Source: Bacteroidales bacterium UBA4893 | Lineage (GTDB): Bacteria > Bacteroidota > Bacteroidia > Bacteroidales > P3 | Direction: 5' to 3' | Assembly: GCA_002399025.1 (NCBI GenBank) | Contig: DHCV01000013.1 | Location: 4,418-68,417 of the forward strand | DNA: 64,000 bases | Part shown: positions 1-9,723 of the stretch, one piece after another | Layout of the letters: each line of letters begins with the position of its first letter | Numbering within the stretch: the first letter of the stretch is position 1 | Position numbers and translations under genes: made by a program | The notes under the pieces: generated by a model | The model's database searches: none | What the model was told of the DNA's origin: nothing | What the model saw: the letters and a program-made list of their open reading frames with translations, nothing else

Positions 1-372
1 TTTTATTTCATTAACAGTTTTGTTCATTTGTTTTTCCAAAATATCTCTTGACCCTGCTTGACGAATCATGTAGTTTATCCTATTATCCAATTCTCTATTT
101 ACCTGCTCTTGTGTGATATCTATGGAATCAATCTGTGCTTGATGAAGCATAAGCTTATTAATTAACAGCCCCTCAAACAGATCACATTTTTCAGCAAAAA
201 TATCATCAACATTTCCAAAACGTTGTTTTTGTTGCAAATAGGAAGTTTCAAGTTCAGATTGTTTAATCATATTCTTACCCACAACTGCAATTACCTTATC
301 CAATACGTTTGTTTGTGCAAATCCAGATAGATTTACTAAACAGATTAGACTTATTAGAATGATTTTTTTCAT
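1..372 (-). CDS. SurA-like periplasmic chaperone, N-terminal part (cut by window edge)
   Basis: The reading frame is open from an ATG at 372 to the window edge, giving 124 residues with no stop, so this is the N-terminal part of a longer protein. A signal peptide (MKKIILISLICLVNLSGFAQ) is followed by a helical region starting LDKVIAVVGKNMIKQSEL, which is typical of the N-terminal chaperone domain of SurA/PpiC-type periplasmic folding factors. It starts 11 nt after the stop of another parvulin-family gene and in the same direction, so the two are probably co-transcribed behind guaB. The parvulin domain itself would lie outside the window and cannot be seen. The role in outer-membrane protein folding is inferred from the family. 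Confidence 0.8.
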   Translation of the reverse strand, partial: MKKIILISLICLVNLSGFAQTNVLDKVIAVVGKNMIKQSELETSYLQQKQRFGNVDDIFAEKCDLFEGLLINKLMLHQAQIDSIDITQEQVNRELDNRINYMIRQAGSRDILEKQMNKTVNEIK

Positions 373-383
373 TAAATACTTAC

Positions 384-2387
384 TTAGTTAGTTATGGAAT
401 TTAAAACGTCTTGATTAACCTTATAGGTATAATTTGCTCTCAAATATTTTATCCATTCTGCTTCCAAATATTCTTGATAGTCTGAAGTGGCAATTCCTTT
501 TGCTTCAATTAGAGTTTTGTTTGATGGTGCTAATAGACTATGTACAAAAACTATATGGTTCTTATTGTCAATTTTAATAGGTTCGCTCAATCCTAAATTC
601 CAATTAGTCAAATCTACAATCCTATTCTCACCCTTTTCATATTTTCCCCATTTGAAATCAAAATACTCTATAGATTTTTCTTTTACTTTAAAAGTTTTTG
701 CAAGCATTTCAATTATTTCTTCATTGGTTTTCTTCTTCTTTATACCTTTTTGAATAATCTTTCTTGCTTTCTTTAGGTCAAGTTCTTTATAAAAATTAAA
801 TACAGTAGCATCAACTCTGTCTTTCCATTTATAATTGTTTCGGTTATTTTCAAAATAATTATTCAACCCAACACTATCAGTAATTGATTTATTCCAAACA
901 AATTTGTCTGTGATTGAAAAAATAAGAATTCCATCTCTAAACTCATCAATTGTAACTTTTAAATCAGGGTGTTTGGTTTCGAGTTTTTGGTCAGCAAAAT
1001 TCAAAACCTTCTCATCAGAAATCTTTCTATAGATTCTATTTACATATGTTGGAATATATTCAGGAGTTTGATTTTGCTGTATTTGTTCAATCTCTTTTGC
1101 AAGGTCATTTTGAGTAAACACTAGTTCACCTATTGTAAAAATTGGTTCTATCCCTTTGAAATTTTCAGGAACTTGCCAATTCTTTACAAAAATAGAGTCT
1201 GTTACGATATTAATTACTGCATCTAATTTAGATAAATCTTCTTTAAACCCGTATTCAATCTTACTTTTCTTAATAAACTCTTCAATAGTTCTATAGCTCC
1301 TCATATCTTTAGAAATTCTTTGTTCAATAGTTGGTCTTTGTGCTTCAAAACTTTCAATAGGGTTTAGAAGAAGAGGTTTAATTATATGCCAACCATATCT
1401 TGTTTCAAAAGGTTTAGTGTAAGAATTAATTGGAGTTTGCATAATCATTTCTGTATATTCAACAGGCATATTAATAACTCTTTGTGAGGCAAGAATTCCT
1501 TGTTTTTTGGAAGAATATCTATCATCGGAATATTTTGCAACAACTGAATCAAAAGAAATATTATTCTGAAGCTCACTATAAGCACTTTCTATCAATCTCT
1601 TAGTTTCTTCTTTGCTCGAATGGTTATCAAAATTCACCCAGATATGAGCAATATTGCAAGTAGAGAAAGGAGTCGGTTTCCTATCAATAAGTTTAATAAT
1701 ATGATAGCCTCTTTGAGAACGAATTGGCATAGAAACTTCATTAATTTTTAAATTATAGCATGCAGACTCGAATGGGTAAATCATATTAAAAGCAGAAAAA
1801 TATCCCAAGTCTCCTCTGTTTCCTTTCATGACAGAGTTCGATTCTGGTCTTGACTGGTCTTTAGCAGAAGGGTCGTCAGAGTATAGTACAGCCAGCTCTC
1901 CAAAGTCTTCACCTTTCAAAACTCGATTTCTGATACTAAGTGCTTTATTATATGCTTCCAAAGTGTCATTTGGAGTTGCATTTGCTGGAATTAATACTAA
2001 TATATGAGATGCTCTTACAATTTCTTTCGACCTTTCATAGGCTTCTTTTATCAAACTCTCAGTTATTGTATTGTCATTTAAATATGGTTCAACTAATTGT
2101 TTCCTATACGAATTGACTTCTGATTTATATTCAGGCAATGTGTCTAAACCCAATTTTCTTGCTTCAGCTAATTTTAGTTTAAAGTTAATGTATAATTCAA
2201 GGTATTCATTTAAGTCTTTCTTAAGTATCTTTTTTTCAGGATTAGGATTATTTCGTTGAAACATGTCAACGAATTCTTTTCTTGAAATTTTTTCACCACC
2301 AACCTCAATAACTATATCTTTATCTGTTTGAGAATATGAAATTAAGGTTATAAAACTAAATAATAATAAACCAAATAATTTTTTCAT
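384..2387 (-). CDS. Periplasmic peptidyl-prolyl cis-trans isomerase, two parvulin domains (PpiC/SurA type)
   Basis: A 667-residue secreted protein with signal peptide MKKLFGLLLFSFITLISYSQ. A SurA_N-like helical segment (about residues 25-120) precedes two consecutive parvulin (rotamase) domains. The first, about 125-240, contains RASHILV, a YSDDPSA segment, GDLGYFSAFNMIYPFE and RGYHIIKL. The second, about 240-345, contains NIAHIWV, YSDDRYS and RYGWHIIKPL. A long C-terminal region (350-667) has no motif I recognise. Such proteins accept unfolded outer-membrane proteins from the Sec translocon. It sits 11 nt downstream of guaB and 11 nt upstream of a second SurA-like gene, so it is probably in one operon with both. 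Confidence 0.9.
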   Translation of the reverse strand: MKKLFGLLLFSFITLISYSQTDKDIVIEVGGEKISRKEFVDMFQRNNPNPEKKILKKDLNEYLELYINFKLKLAEARKLGLDTLPEYKSEVNSYRKQLVEPYLNDNTITESLIKEAYERSKEIVRASHILVLIPANATPNDTLEAYNKALSIRNRVLKGEDFGELAVLYSDDPSAKDQSRPESNSVMKGNRGDLGYFSAFNMIYPFESACYNLKINEVSMPIRSQRGYHIIKLIDRKPTPFSTCNIAHIWVNFDNHSSKEETKRLIESAYSELQNNISFDSVVAKYSDDRYSSKKQGILASQRVINMPVEYTEMIMQTPINSYTKPFETRYGWHIIKPLLLNPIESFEAQRPTIEQRISKDMRSYRTIEEFIKKSKIEYGFKEDLSKLDAVINIVTDSIFVKNWQVPENFKGIEPIFTIGELVFTQNDLAKEIEQIQQNQTPEYIPTYVNRIYRKISDEKVLNFADQKLETKHPDLKVTIDEFRDGILIFSITDKFVWNKSITDSVGLNNYFENNRNNYKWKDRVDATVFNFYKELDLKKARKIIQKGIKKKKTNEEIIEMLAKTFKVKEKSIEYFDFKWGKYEKGENRIVDLTNWNLGLSEPIKIDNKNHIVFVHSLLAPSNKTLIEAKGIATSDYQEYLEAEWIKYLRANYTYKVNQDVLNSITN

Positions 2388-2398
2388 AAATATTACTT

Positions 2399-3865
2399 TT
2401 ATCTTGAATAATTAGGTGCTTCACTTGTAATTGTAATGTCATGTGGGTGACTTTCAGCATAACCAGCTGAAGTTATCTTAATGAATTTTGCATTTTGTAG
2501 TTCAGAAATATTTCTTGATCCAGTATAGCCCATTCCTGCTTTTAATCCTCCAGTTAGCTGATGAATTACCTCAGAAACAGTGCCTTTATATGGAACTCTA
2601 CCAACTATTCCCTCAGGAACCAATTTATTAATATCATCTTCCATATCTTGGAAATAACGATCCTTTGAACCTTGTTGCATAGCCTCAAGTGACCCCATTC
2701 CTCTGTATGATTTATATTTTCTTCCTTCATAAATAATTGTATCCCCAGGTGATTCCTCAACTCCTGCCAATAGAGAGCCTGCCATAATAGAACTTGCTCC
2801 AGCAGCTAAAGCTTTAACTATGTCCCCAGAATAACGTATTCCTCCATCAGCAATAATTGGAATATTCTTACCTTTCAATACTTTTGCAACATCATATATT
2901 GCACTTAATTGTGGAACACCAATACCAGCAATGATTCTTGTTGTACAAATACTACCAGGTCCAATTCCAACTTTTAGTGCATCAGCTCCAGCTTTTACTA
3001 ATTCAATTGCAGCCTCTGAAGTAGCAATGTTTCCAACAACAATATCAACGTGTTTGTATTTTTTTCTAACTTTCTTTACGACCTCAATCACGTTTTTACT
3101 ATGACCATGAGCAGTATCAACAACAATTGCATCAACGCCAGCATCAATAACAGCATCAATTCTATCATACATATTAGCTGTAATACCTATTCCAGCAGCA
3201 ACACGCAAACGACCCATTTTGTCTTTGCATGCGTTAGGACGCTCTTTTAACTTAATTATATCTCTATAAGTAATTAGTCCAACCAACTCGCCTTTTGAGT
3301 TAACTACAGGAAGTTTTTCAATTCTATGTTGCTGAAGAATATCAGCAGCCATTTCAAAATCTGTATTTTCTGGTGCAGAAATAACATTGGTTGTCATTAC
3401 CTCTACAATAGGACGATTTATATTCCTTTCAAATCTTAAATCCCTATTGGTAACTATACCAATTAACTTATTTTGTTTATCAACAACTGGAATTCCTCCA
3501 ATCCCAAATTCTTTCATCAATGCTAAAACATCTTTAACTATAGCATTTTTATTGATAGTAACTGGATTGATAATCATCCCATTTTCCGCTCTTTTAACTT
3601 TTAAAACTTCAGCAGCTTGTTTTTCAATTGTCATGTTTTTATGCAAAACACCAATACCTCCTTCCTGAGCCATTGCAATAGCCATTTTTGCCTCAGTAAC
3701 AGTGTCCATTGCTGCTGAAACTATAGGAATATTAATTGGAATATTGCGAGAGAATAGAGAATTAACTTTTACCTCTCTTGGTATAATGTCTGAATATGCA
3801 GGCACTAAAAGGACATCGTCATAGGTTAGTCCTTCACCAACGAATTTTTCTGAATTTGAAAACAT
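2399..3865 (-). CDS. guaB: Inosine-5'-monophosphate dehydrogenase
   Basis: NAD-dependent oxidation of IMP to XMP, the committed step to GMP. 488 residues, the usual family length. The N-terminal half-barrel (GLTYDDVLLVPAYSDI) is followed by two CBS repeats (about residues 100-205). The catalytic loop GIGPGSICTTR has the active-site cysteine at residue 307, followed by the phosphate-binding segment IADGGIRYSGDI and a C-terminal flap (GSKDRYFQ). I chose the ATG at 3865. An upstream in-frame codon at 3958 would add 31 residues unlike any IMPDH N-terminus and lies upstream of the TATCTTTG box at 3889-3896. It is the first gene of a probable operon with two parvulins. Confidence 0.97.
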   Translation of the reverse strand: MFSNSEKFVGEGLTYDDVLLVPAYSDIIPREVKVNSLFSRNIPINIPIVSAAMDTVTEAKMAIAMAQEGGIGVLHKNMTIEKQAAEVLKVKRAENGMIINPVTINKNAIVKDVLALMKEFGIGGIPVVDKQNKLIGIVTNRDLRFERNINRPIVEVMTTNVISAPENTDFEMAADILQQHRIEKLPVVNSKGELVGLITYRDIIKLKERPNACKDKMGRLRVAAGIGITANMYDRIDAVIDAGVDAIVVDTAHGHSKNVIEVVKKVRKKYKHVDIVVGNIATSEAAIELVKAGADALKVGIGPGSICTTRIIAGIGVPQLSAIYDVAKVLKGKNIPIIADGGIRYSGDIVKALAAGASSIMAGSLLAGVEESPGDTIIYEGRKYKSYRGMGSLEAMQQGSKDRYFQDMEDDINKLVPEGIVGRVPYKGTVSEVIHQLTGGLKAGMGYTGSRNISELQNAKFIKITSAGYAESHPHDITITSEAPNYSR

Positions 3866-3888
3866 ATTTTTATAATAAATATAATCTG

Positions 3889-3896
3889 CAAAGATA
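3889..3896 (-). promoter_or_regulatory. Bacteroidota -7 promoter box for guaB
   Basis: Reads TATCTTTG on the minus strand, matching TAnnTTTG. It lies 23 nt before the guaB ATG. No convincing -33 TTTG is seen. It decides the guaB start because the longer reading frame would begin upstream of it. Confidence 0.6.
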
Positions 3897-4074
3897 AAAC
3901 TTTTTGGAAGAATTGAAAAGAAAAAACTTAATTGAGGTAAAATATAAGATATTTTCAATGATTAATTATGGATTAAAAGTTGTAGCAAACTTATTGTTTT
4001 TGCTTTTAAATTTTATTGAAAGATATAATCGAAATATTTGTCAAATTAAATGATAAGGATTTTAAAAATGATTG

Positions 4075-4082
4075 TATCTTTG
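4075..4082 (+). promoter_or_regulatory. Bacteroidota -7 promoter box for the C25 peptidase
   Basis: TATCTTTG matches TAnnTTTG and ends 24 nt before the ATG at 4107. A -33 element is not obvious at the expected distance. Confidence 0.55.
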
Positions 4083-4106
4083 TCGCTTTAATAAAGAGGA
4101 TTGATT

Positions 4107-7100
4107 ATGAAAAAGCTTGTTTTTATAACTATATTGCAATTATTTATTTTTGGATTAAATATAAATGCACAGAACATTATTGGTAAAAATAATGATTCCA
4201 ACAAGACACCTATTCTCAATGAAACAATGGATAATCTAAGTTTTTCTCAGAAGTTTGAATTCTTGAGAATTGATACAATTAGATTGGATAACGGTGTTTT
4301 TTTTAAATTATTTATGGGTGAAAATTTTAGTAATACTCAAAAAATTGGAACTCCTGAACTCCCAACTTATAATAGTCTAATTGAAATTCCTTATGGTGCA
4401 GAGGTTAAAATAGAGATTAAAAATATTGATACACAGACAATTTCGCTAAATAGATATGGAAATTTTAAAATTCTTCCTTCTCAAAAATCACTTTCTAAGA
4501 GTAAGGATTTTGAACCTTTTGTTTTAGATGAGAAAATCTATAATTTAAATGACTTTTTGGGGAATGAATTAGTTACAATTGAGAATTTAGGTATTATGTC
4601 TTCTGTTCGGATTGCACGTTTAGTAGTTTCACCTATTAAATATAACCCTGTTGAAAATACAATTCAAGTTATTAAATCTTTTAATGCTGAAATTAAATTT
4701 TTAAATTCAGATATTAATTCAACAATTCAAGCAAAGAAAATATACAATAACCAACAATCATCTTTTTTAAAGTCAAAACTACTAAATAGTAAGAATACTT
4801 CCTCAACAGTTTTTGATTCTCCATTGAATCGCCCTTTGAAAATGATTATTCTATCCGATCCTATGTTTGAAGCAAGTCTTCAGCCTTTTATAAAATGGAA
4901 AAGAGAAAAAGGAATTGAGATTGTTGAAGTTTATAAAGGAAGTCCAAATGTTGGTTCTACAAATACTTCAATGAAAACCTATCTTAAATCTTTATGGGAT
5001 AATGCGACAGAAGATTCTCCTGCAGCTGACTACTTGCTGATTTGTGGAGATATTCAACAAATATCTTCTTTCAGTGCAATAACAAAACCTGAAGATCCTG
5101 CACCAACAGATTTATATTATGCTGAATATACAGGAGATTTTTTACCAGATTTATTCTATGGAAGATTCTCTGCTCAAACAGTTCAGCAAATGGATGCAAT
5201 TATTGAAAAGGTTATAAATTATGAAAAATACTTATTTCAAGATACAGCTTATTTAAAGAAAACTCTATTAGTGGCAGGGCGTGAAACAATGTCTCCTGCT
5301 CCTACATGTGGTAATGGTCAGCTTAATTATGCAAAACAATATCTTCAAAACAACCCTTATATTGATACACTATTTTATTATAATCCTTCATCAGGTTATT
5401 ATTCAACTCAAATAAGGGATAGTATCTCTCAGAATGGATATTCTTTTATTAATTACACTGCTCATTGTGATGAGATGGGTTGGTCTAGTCCTTCGCTAAC
5501 AACAACAAACATAAACACATTGAGTAATAATGGGAAGTTCCCAATGTTTATCAATAACTGTTGTTTGTCTAATAAGTTTGATGAATATGAATGCTTTGGA
5601 GAAACAATCCTAAGAGCGAATAACAAAGGAGGTATTGGTGCAATAGGAGGGAGTAATTATACTTATTGGTATGAGGATTTCTATTGGTCTGTTGGAAGTA
5701 AGTCACTTAACCTAAATCCTTCCTATGATTCTAATAATTTAGGAGCTTATGATAGATTATTTCATAAATATAATGAGCCAATAAATCAATGGTACATTAC
5801 ATCTGGTCAAATTATGCAAGGAGGAAATCTTGCAGTAGAACAATTTGGTTCAAATCTATCAAGTTATTATTGGGAAATATATCATTTAATGGGAGATCCT
5901 TCTCTTATGCCATATATAGGGCTTCCAAAAACAATGAATTATAATATTCCTGATACAATTGCACTTGGGTATTCAAATCTTCAAATTCAAACTGATGCTT
6001 ATGCATTTGTTGGTATTTCTCAAAATGGAGTATTGATGGGTGCATCACAGGCAGATGAAAATGGCTTAGCAGACGTTAGCTTTATTTCGCAACTTAATCA
6101 GCCTGGATATTTAAAAGTGGTTATTACTAATCAGTTTTCTAAGCCAATAATAGATTCAATTGTTGTAGCGACTCCAAACTATCCAATGGTTTCAATTAGT
6201 AATGTTAAATACTCTAATAGTCAATCTCAAGATGTTACAATTTTAAAAAATAATGAAGAGTATTATGTTAATTTTACACTTTCTAATTTAGGATTAGTCG
6301 CAATTGATAGTGTTGACTTATCAATACTTAATTCATCTAATTTAATAATCTTAGATTCTTTAGAATACATTGGAAACATTGATCCTCTCTCAAATCTAGA
6401 AATACAAAACAAGTTTAGAGTAAAAGTCATTGATGGGGTTGAAGACAAAAGCCGTATTGAATATAACTTTAAGATTACTGGAGAGAATAACTACATTTCA
6501 AACAAAGCTATCTTTGCAAGAGCCTCAAGCCCAAAAATATTAATTGAAAATCTATCAATCACAAATGATACTACTAATAGTTCTTTAGTAGGGGATGAAA
6601 TATTAGTTAAATTTGATATTAGAAACATTGGGACTAATGTTTCAGAAATAGGACATGTTATGTTGAATAATCTATCATCGGGTTTGACAATTTTTTCAAA
6701 CGATAGCCTTACTTTAGTTTCATTAAATCCAAATAGTATTTCTTCATTTGAGTTTAGGCTTAATTATAATCCAGTAAGTCAACAAGATAGTTTAATAGGA
6801 TTTAGGATTGGAGCATTCGCAAATCTATATAATGACGTTAAGCGTTATGACTCAATTTCATTAAGTGGCAATATTGAAACTTTTGAAACAGGAAACTTGA
6901 ATTCATTTGCTTGGGAAAATTTGTCTTCGACTCCTTGGGAAATTGATAATAATCCAAGTAATTCGTATAGGGGAAATTATTCTTTGAAATCAGGTGCAAT
7001 ACAAAGTAACCAAAAAACAACGTTAAGCATTAGTTCAAAAGCAATAGTTAAAGATAGTATTTCATTCTGGATCAAAACCTCAACTGAGAGAAACTACGAT

Positions 7101-7547
7101 ATTTTAAAATTCTATATAGATAATGTCTTAGTTCTCGAAACCTCTGGTGAGATACCTTGGAAAAGATATGCCTTTGCTGTAAGTCAAGGAGAGCACAATT
7201 ACAAATGGGAATATGAAAAAGATTATTCACAATCTGGAGGTAGTGATGCAGTTTGGATTGATGATGTTAATTTACCAATCAATGGGGTCATGCTTTCCAA
7301 TAATGAAATTAATAATTCTACTGATAATATTGTTATTTATCCTAATCCAGCGAAAGATATTATCACTATTTCAAATCTAAAACCAAATTCAAGAATAAGG
7401 TTATTCGATTCTTTAGGAAGATTAAAATATATAAATCATACTGGTGAAAATACCATTAATATTTCAAATTTAGAGAATGGGATTTACATCATTTCTATAG
7501 AAATGAATAATACAATTATTACTAATAAAGTTATTATTTCTAAGTAG
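4107..7547 (+). CDS. Gingipain-like C25 cysteine peptidase with T9SS sorting domain
   Basis: Secreted peptidase of 1146 residues starting at ATG 4107; a TTG two codons upstream was not used. Order of parts: signal peptide (MKKLVFITILQLFIFGLNINAQ); C25 propeptide (about 40-235, with GTPELPTYNSLIEIPYGA); C25 catalytic domain (about 245-600); Ig-like or CARDB-like repeats (about 630-910); a jelly-roll resembling the gingipain cleaved-adhesin fold (about 920-1060); and a type A T9SS sorting domain (1072-1146, starting VIYPNPAKD). Likely catalytic pair: His453 in NYTAHCDEMGW and Cys486 in INNCCLSNKF. Their separation of 33 residues equals that of His211/Cys244 in RgpB. The sorting domain implies export by the T9SS encoded at 17.9-24 kb. 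Substrate specificity cannot be read from the sequence. Confidence 0.9.
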   Translation: MKKLVFITILQLFIFGLNINAQNIIGKNNDSNKTPILNETMDNLSFSQKFEFLRIDTIRLDNGVFFKLFMGENFSNTQKIGTPELPTYNSLIEIPYGAEVKIEIKNIDTQTISLNRYGNFKILPSQKSLSKSKDFEPFVLDEKIYNLNDFLGNELVTIENLGIMSSVRIARLVVSPIKYNPVENTIQVIKSFNAEIKFLNSDINSTIQAKKIYNNQQSSFLKSKLLNSKNTSSTVFDSPLNRPLKMIILSDPMFEASLQPFIKWKREKGIEIVEVYKGSPNVGSTNTSMKTYLKSLWDNATEDSPAADYLLICGDIQQISSFSAITKPEDPAPTDLYYAEYTGDFLPDLFYGRFSAQTVQQMDAIIEKVINYEKYLFQDTAYLKKTLLVAGRETMSPAPTCGNGQLNYAKQYLQNNPYIDTLFYYNPSSGYYSTQIRDSISQNGYSFINYTAHCDEMGWSSPSLTTTNINTLSNNGKFPMFINNCCLSNKFDEYECFGETILRANNKGGIGAIGGSNYTYWYEDFYWSVGSKSLNLNPSYDSNNLGAYDRLFHKYNEPINQWYITSGQIMQGGNLAVEQFGSNLSSYYWEIYHLMGDPSLMPYIGLPKTMNYNIPDTIALGYSNLQIQTDAYAFVGISQNGVLMGASQADENGLADVSFISQLNQPGYLKVVITNQFSKPIIDSIVVATPNYPMVSISNVKYSNSQSQDVTILKNNEEYYVNFTLSNLGLVAIDSVDLSILNSSNLIILDSLEYIGNIDPLSNLEIQNKFRVKVIDGVEDKSRIEYNFKITGENNYISNKAIFARASSPKILIENLSITNDTTNSSLVGDEILVKFDIRNIGTNVSEIGHVMLNNLSSGLTIFSNDSLTLVSLNPNSISSFEFRLNYNPVSQQDSLIGFRIGAFANLYNDVKRYDSISLSGNIETFETGNLNSFAWENLSSTPWEIDNNPSNSYRGNYSLKSGAIQSNQKTTLSISSKAIVKDSISFWIKTSTERNYDILKFYIDNVLVLETSGEIPWKRYAFAVSQGEHNYKWEYEKDYSQSGGSDAVWIDDVNLPINGVMLSNNEINNSTDNIVIYPNPAKDIITISNLKPNSRIRLFDSLGRLKYINHTGENTINISNLENGIYIISIEMNNTIITNKVIISK

Positions 7548-7552
7548 AAGAA

Positions 7553-8404
7553 ATGCAGGACACAATTAGCTATACAGCTGATAATGATAATTTGAAGAGC
7601 AGTGAAATAGATAGCCCACTATTCATAATACCTGATTCTTTGAAAAATGATTCTAACCCTGTTAGTTTCAAGCAATATATTAGTATTCTAAATGAACATT
7701 CTCCAACTTTAATTGAAAGAAAATCTCTTTTCGCAAATAAGAATTATTATATAAATAAAGAACTTAAAACAACCGAGAGAAACTCCAATAATACTCCTGG
7801 ATGGATATTCGGTATAATTTTTATATCAATTATTGTATATTTCATCCTGATTAAAACATTTTACAGCAAAATAAAATTAATAGTCAAAGGAATTTTCTCA
7901 AACGTAGCAATTTTTTCTGTAGCAGTACTTCTTTTTTCGCCAATCTTTTCTCTTTTAGTATATGCTCCACTATTTTATTACAAAGATTTAAATTATTCTT
8001 TCTTTGATTCAGACTTTGGAAACTTCGTTTTAATTTTTCTACTTTGCATAATTTATTTTGTGTTAAAATATGCGCTAATTTATTTCTTTGGACTTTCTTT
8101 TAGACTTCAATCACTATGCTCTAAATATAATTTTAATCAAACTTTTTTTTATTTAATTGGAGGATTGTTGCTTATACCATTTGTTTTTTTGTTTTATTTT
8201 TTACCAAATCTATATCAATATTCATTACTTATAACAATTTTAATTGTTGCCTGTATTTTGTTTGTAATTAGATTATTAAGAGGTTTCGCAATAGTTTTCA
8301 ATCATACAAAAGCCTCCCAATTCTATTTATTTGTGTATCTTTGCACGGTTGAATTTTTACCATTAGTAGTAATATACAAATATATATATATCCGTATTAA
8401 TTAA
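7553..8404 (+). CDS. DUF4271-type integral membrane protein
   Basis: 283 residues. An N-terminal soluble part of about 80 residues is followed by several hydrophobic helices (about residues 83-103, 117-142, 155-180, 193-220, 224-250, 258-280). No catalytic motif is visible. It starts 5 nt after the C25 peptidase stop and 18 nt before hemD. The order DUF4271, hemD, rnpA, yidD is one I know from other Bacteroidota genomes, and this supports the family assignment. Function is unknown. Confidence 0.75.
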   Translation: MQDTISYTADNDNLKSSEIDSPLFIIPDSLKNDSNPVSFKQYISILNEHSPTLIERKSLFANKNYYINKELKTTERNSNNTPGWIFGIIFISIIVYFILIKTFYSKIKLIVKGIFSNVAIFSVAVLLFSPIFSLLVYAPLFYYKDLNYSFFDSDFGNFVLIFLLCIIYFVLKYALIYFFGLSFRLQSLCSKYNFNQTFFYLIGGLLLIPFVFLFYFLPNLYQYSLLITILIVACILFVIRLLRGFAIVFNHTKASQFYLFVYLCTVEFLPLVVIYKYIYIRIN

Positions 8405-8422
8405 GTTTTTTAGCTAATAATT

Positions 8423-9307
8423 ATGAGCAAGCAGATAATAAAAAATGTTCTTATTTCTCAACCAGCACCTGCTGACATAGATAAATCACAATATAAAATA
8501 TTAATAGATAAGCATAATCTTAATTTCACATTTTATAAATTCTTTGACGTAGTTGGTGTTACAAATAAAGAATATAGGGATTCAAAAGTTAATATTTTAG
8601 ACCATTCTGCAGTTATAGTAACTAGTAAGTTGGCAGTTGATAACTATTTTAGATTAGCAAAGGAATTACGTTTAGTAATACCTGAATCTATGAAGTTTTT
8701 TTGTGTGTCAGAAAGTATAGCTAACTATCTTCAAAACTATATTCAATATAGGAAAAGAAAAATTTTCTATGGGAAACTTCAATTTTCGGAGTTAATTAGT
8801 GTTATAACCAAGCACAAGAACGAAACTTTTTTATATCCCTGCTCAGAAGAAACCACTCAAGATAACTTTAAACTATTGGAGAAAGCAAAAATAACATTTA
8901 CAAAATCTGTTATGTATCGTTCTGTGCCTAAAAATTTAGGAGATATAGATATTAAGAAGTTCGATTTAGTTGTAATGTTCAGCCCAATTGGGGTGAAATC
9001 TTTTATTCAAAGTTTCAAATCTTCTGAAATTGAAAATATTGTTGTTGCAGCTTTTGGCACATCAACTCAGATTTCTCTTAAGGAAGCCAAAATAAGAACA
9101 ATGATTCCTGCTCCAACAATAGAAGCACCTTCAATGATAATGGCAATAGACAGATTCCTCTCATTCACTGCAAGCGAGTTGGAGGAACATAAAATGAAGA
9201 TAGAAGAAGAGTTTAATAGAAAACCTGAAAAGAAGGTTCCTGCTGCACTAAAAATTACAACTAAGAAAAATGCTAAATCTCAGACAGAAAAGCAAAAGTC
9301 AAAATAA
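8423..9307 (+). CDS. hemD: Uroporphyrinogen-III synthase family protein
   Basis: 294 residues with the two-lobed HemD-type pattern. The N-terminal segment KNVLISQPAPADIDKSQYKIL is followed by DHSAVIVTSKLAV, then a second lobe with FLYPCSEET, FDLVVMFSPIGVKSFI and VVAAFGTSTQISLKEA. HemD cyclises hydroxymethylbilane in tetrapyrrole synthesis. A Lys-rich tail (about residues 255-294) extends beyond the usual domain. No other haem gene is nearby, and the assignment rests on the fold pattern plus the Bacteroidota gene order with rnpA and yidD. HemD sequences diverge strongly, so in vivo activity is less certain than the family. Confidence 0.75.
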   Translation: MSKQIIKNVLISQPAPADIDKSQYKILIDKHNLNFTFYKFFDVVGVTNKEYRDSKVNILDHSAVIVTSKLAVDNYFRLAKELRLVIPESMKFFCVSESIANYLQNYIQYRKRKIFYGKLQFSELISVITKHKNETFLYPCSEETTQDNFKLLEKAKITFTKSVMYRSVPKNLGDIDIKKFDLVVMFSPIGVKSFIQSFKSSEIENIVVAAFGTSTQISLKEAKIRTMIPAPTIEAPSMIMAIDRFLSFTASELEEHKMKIEEEFNRKPEKKVPAALKITTKKNAKSQTEKQKSK

Positions 9308-9318
9308 TTATAGACTAA

Positions 9319-9723
9319 ATGCATAGATTTAGGAAAAGTGAAAGACAATTCTTCAATTTTGAGATAAATAGTTTGTTTTCTTCAGATAAAGGTTTTTTAT
9401 TATTCCCTCTAAGTGTAAAATATAACTTTAAAGAAAGCGAAGCACCTAAGGTAAAAGTCCTGATAATTTCTCCAAAACGATATCAAAAACTTTCAGTTAA
9501 TCGCAATAGAGTAAAACGACTTATTAGAGAATCCTATAGACTAAGCAGTAATGAAATCAAAGATTTTGCGATAAGGAGTAAAATCGATATTGTTTTTTCT
9601 TTTTCTTTTGTAAGCTATAAAATGAAGGATTTCAATAGTATTAATGATGTTGTATGTAAGTCTTTAAATAGGATTATTAATGAACTCCTTGAAACCATTG
9701 AAAACGATAATAAAACTATTTAG
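9319..9723 (+). CDS. rnpA: Ribonuclease P protein component
   Basis: 134-residue basic protein that assists RNase P RNA in 5' maturation of tRNA precursors. It carries the family signature NRNRVKRLIRESYR (about residues 61-74). The N-terminus (HRFRKSERQF) is a divergent form of the usual RLxKxxdF start. It lies 11 nt after hemD, and its last 44 nt overlap yidD in another frame, a common arrangement for this gene pair in bacteria. Confidence 0.92.
   Translation: MHRFRKSERQFFNFEINSLFSSDKGFLLFPLSVKYNFKESEAPKVKVLIISPKRYQKLSVNRNRVKRLIRESYRLSSNEIKDFAIRSKIDIVFSFSFVSYKMKDFNSINDVVCKSLNRIINELLETIENDNKTI

Noticed and set aside
3866..3958. Extended N-terminus for guaB
   Set aside because: The extra 31 residues do not resemble IMPDH and the extended start lies upstream of the TATCTTTG box at 3889-3896.
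4107..7547. PorU (T9SS sortase) identity for the C25 protein
   Set aside because: The catalytic domain lies at about 245-600 after a gingipain-type propeptide and no porV neighbour is present. PorU has its catalytic Cys much further towards the C-terminus.
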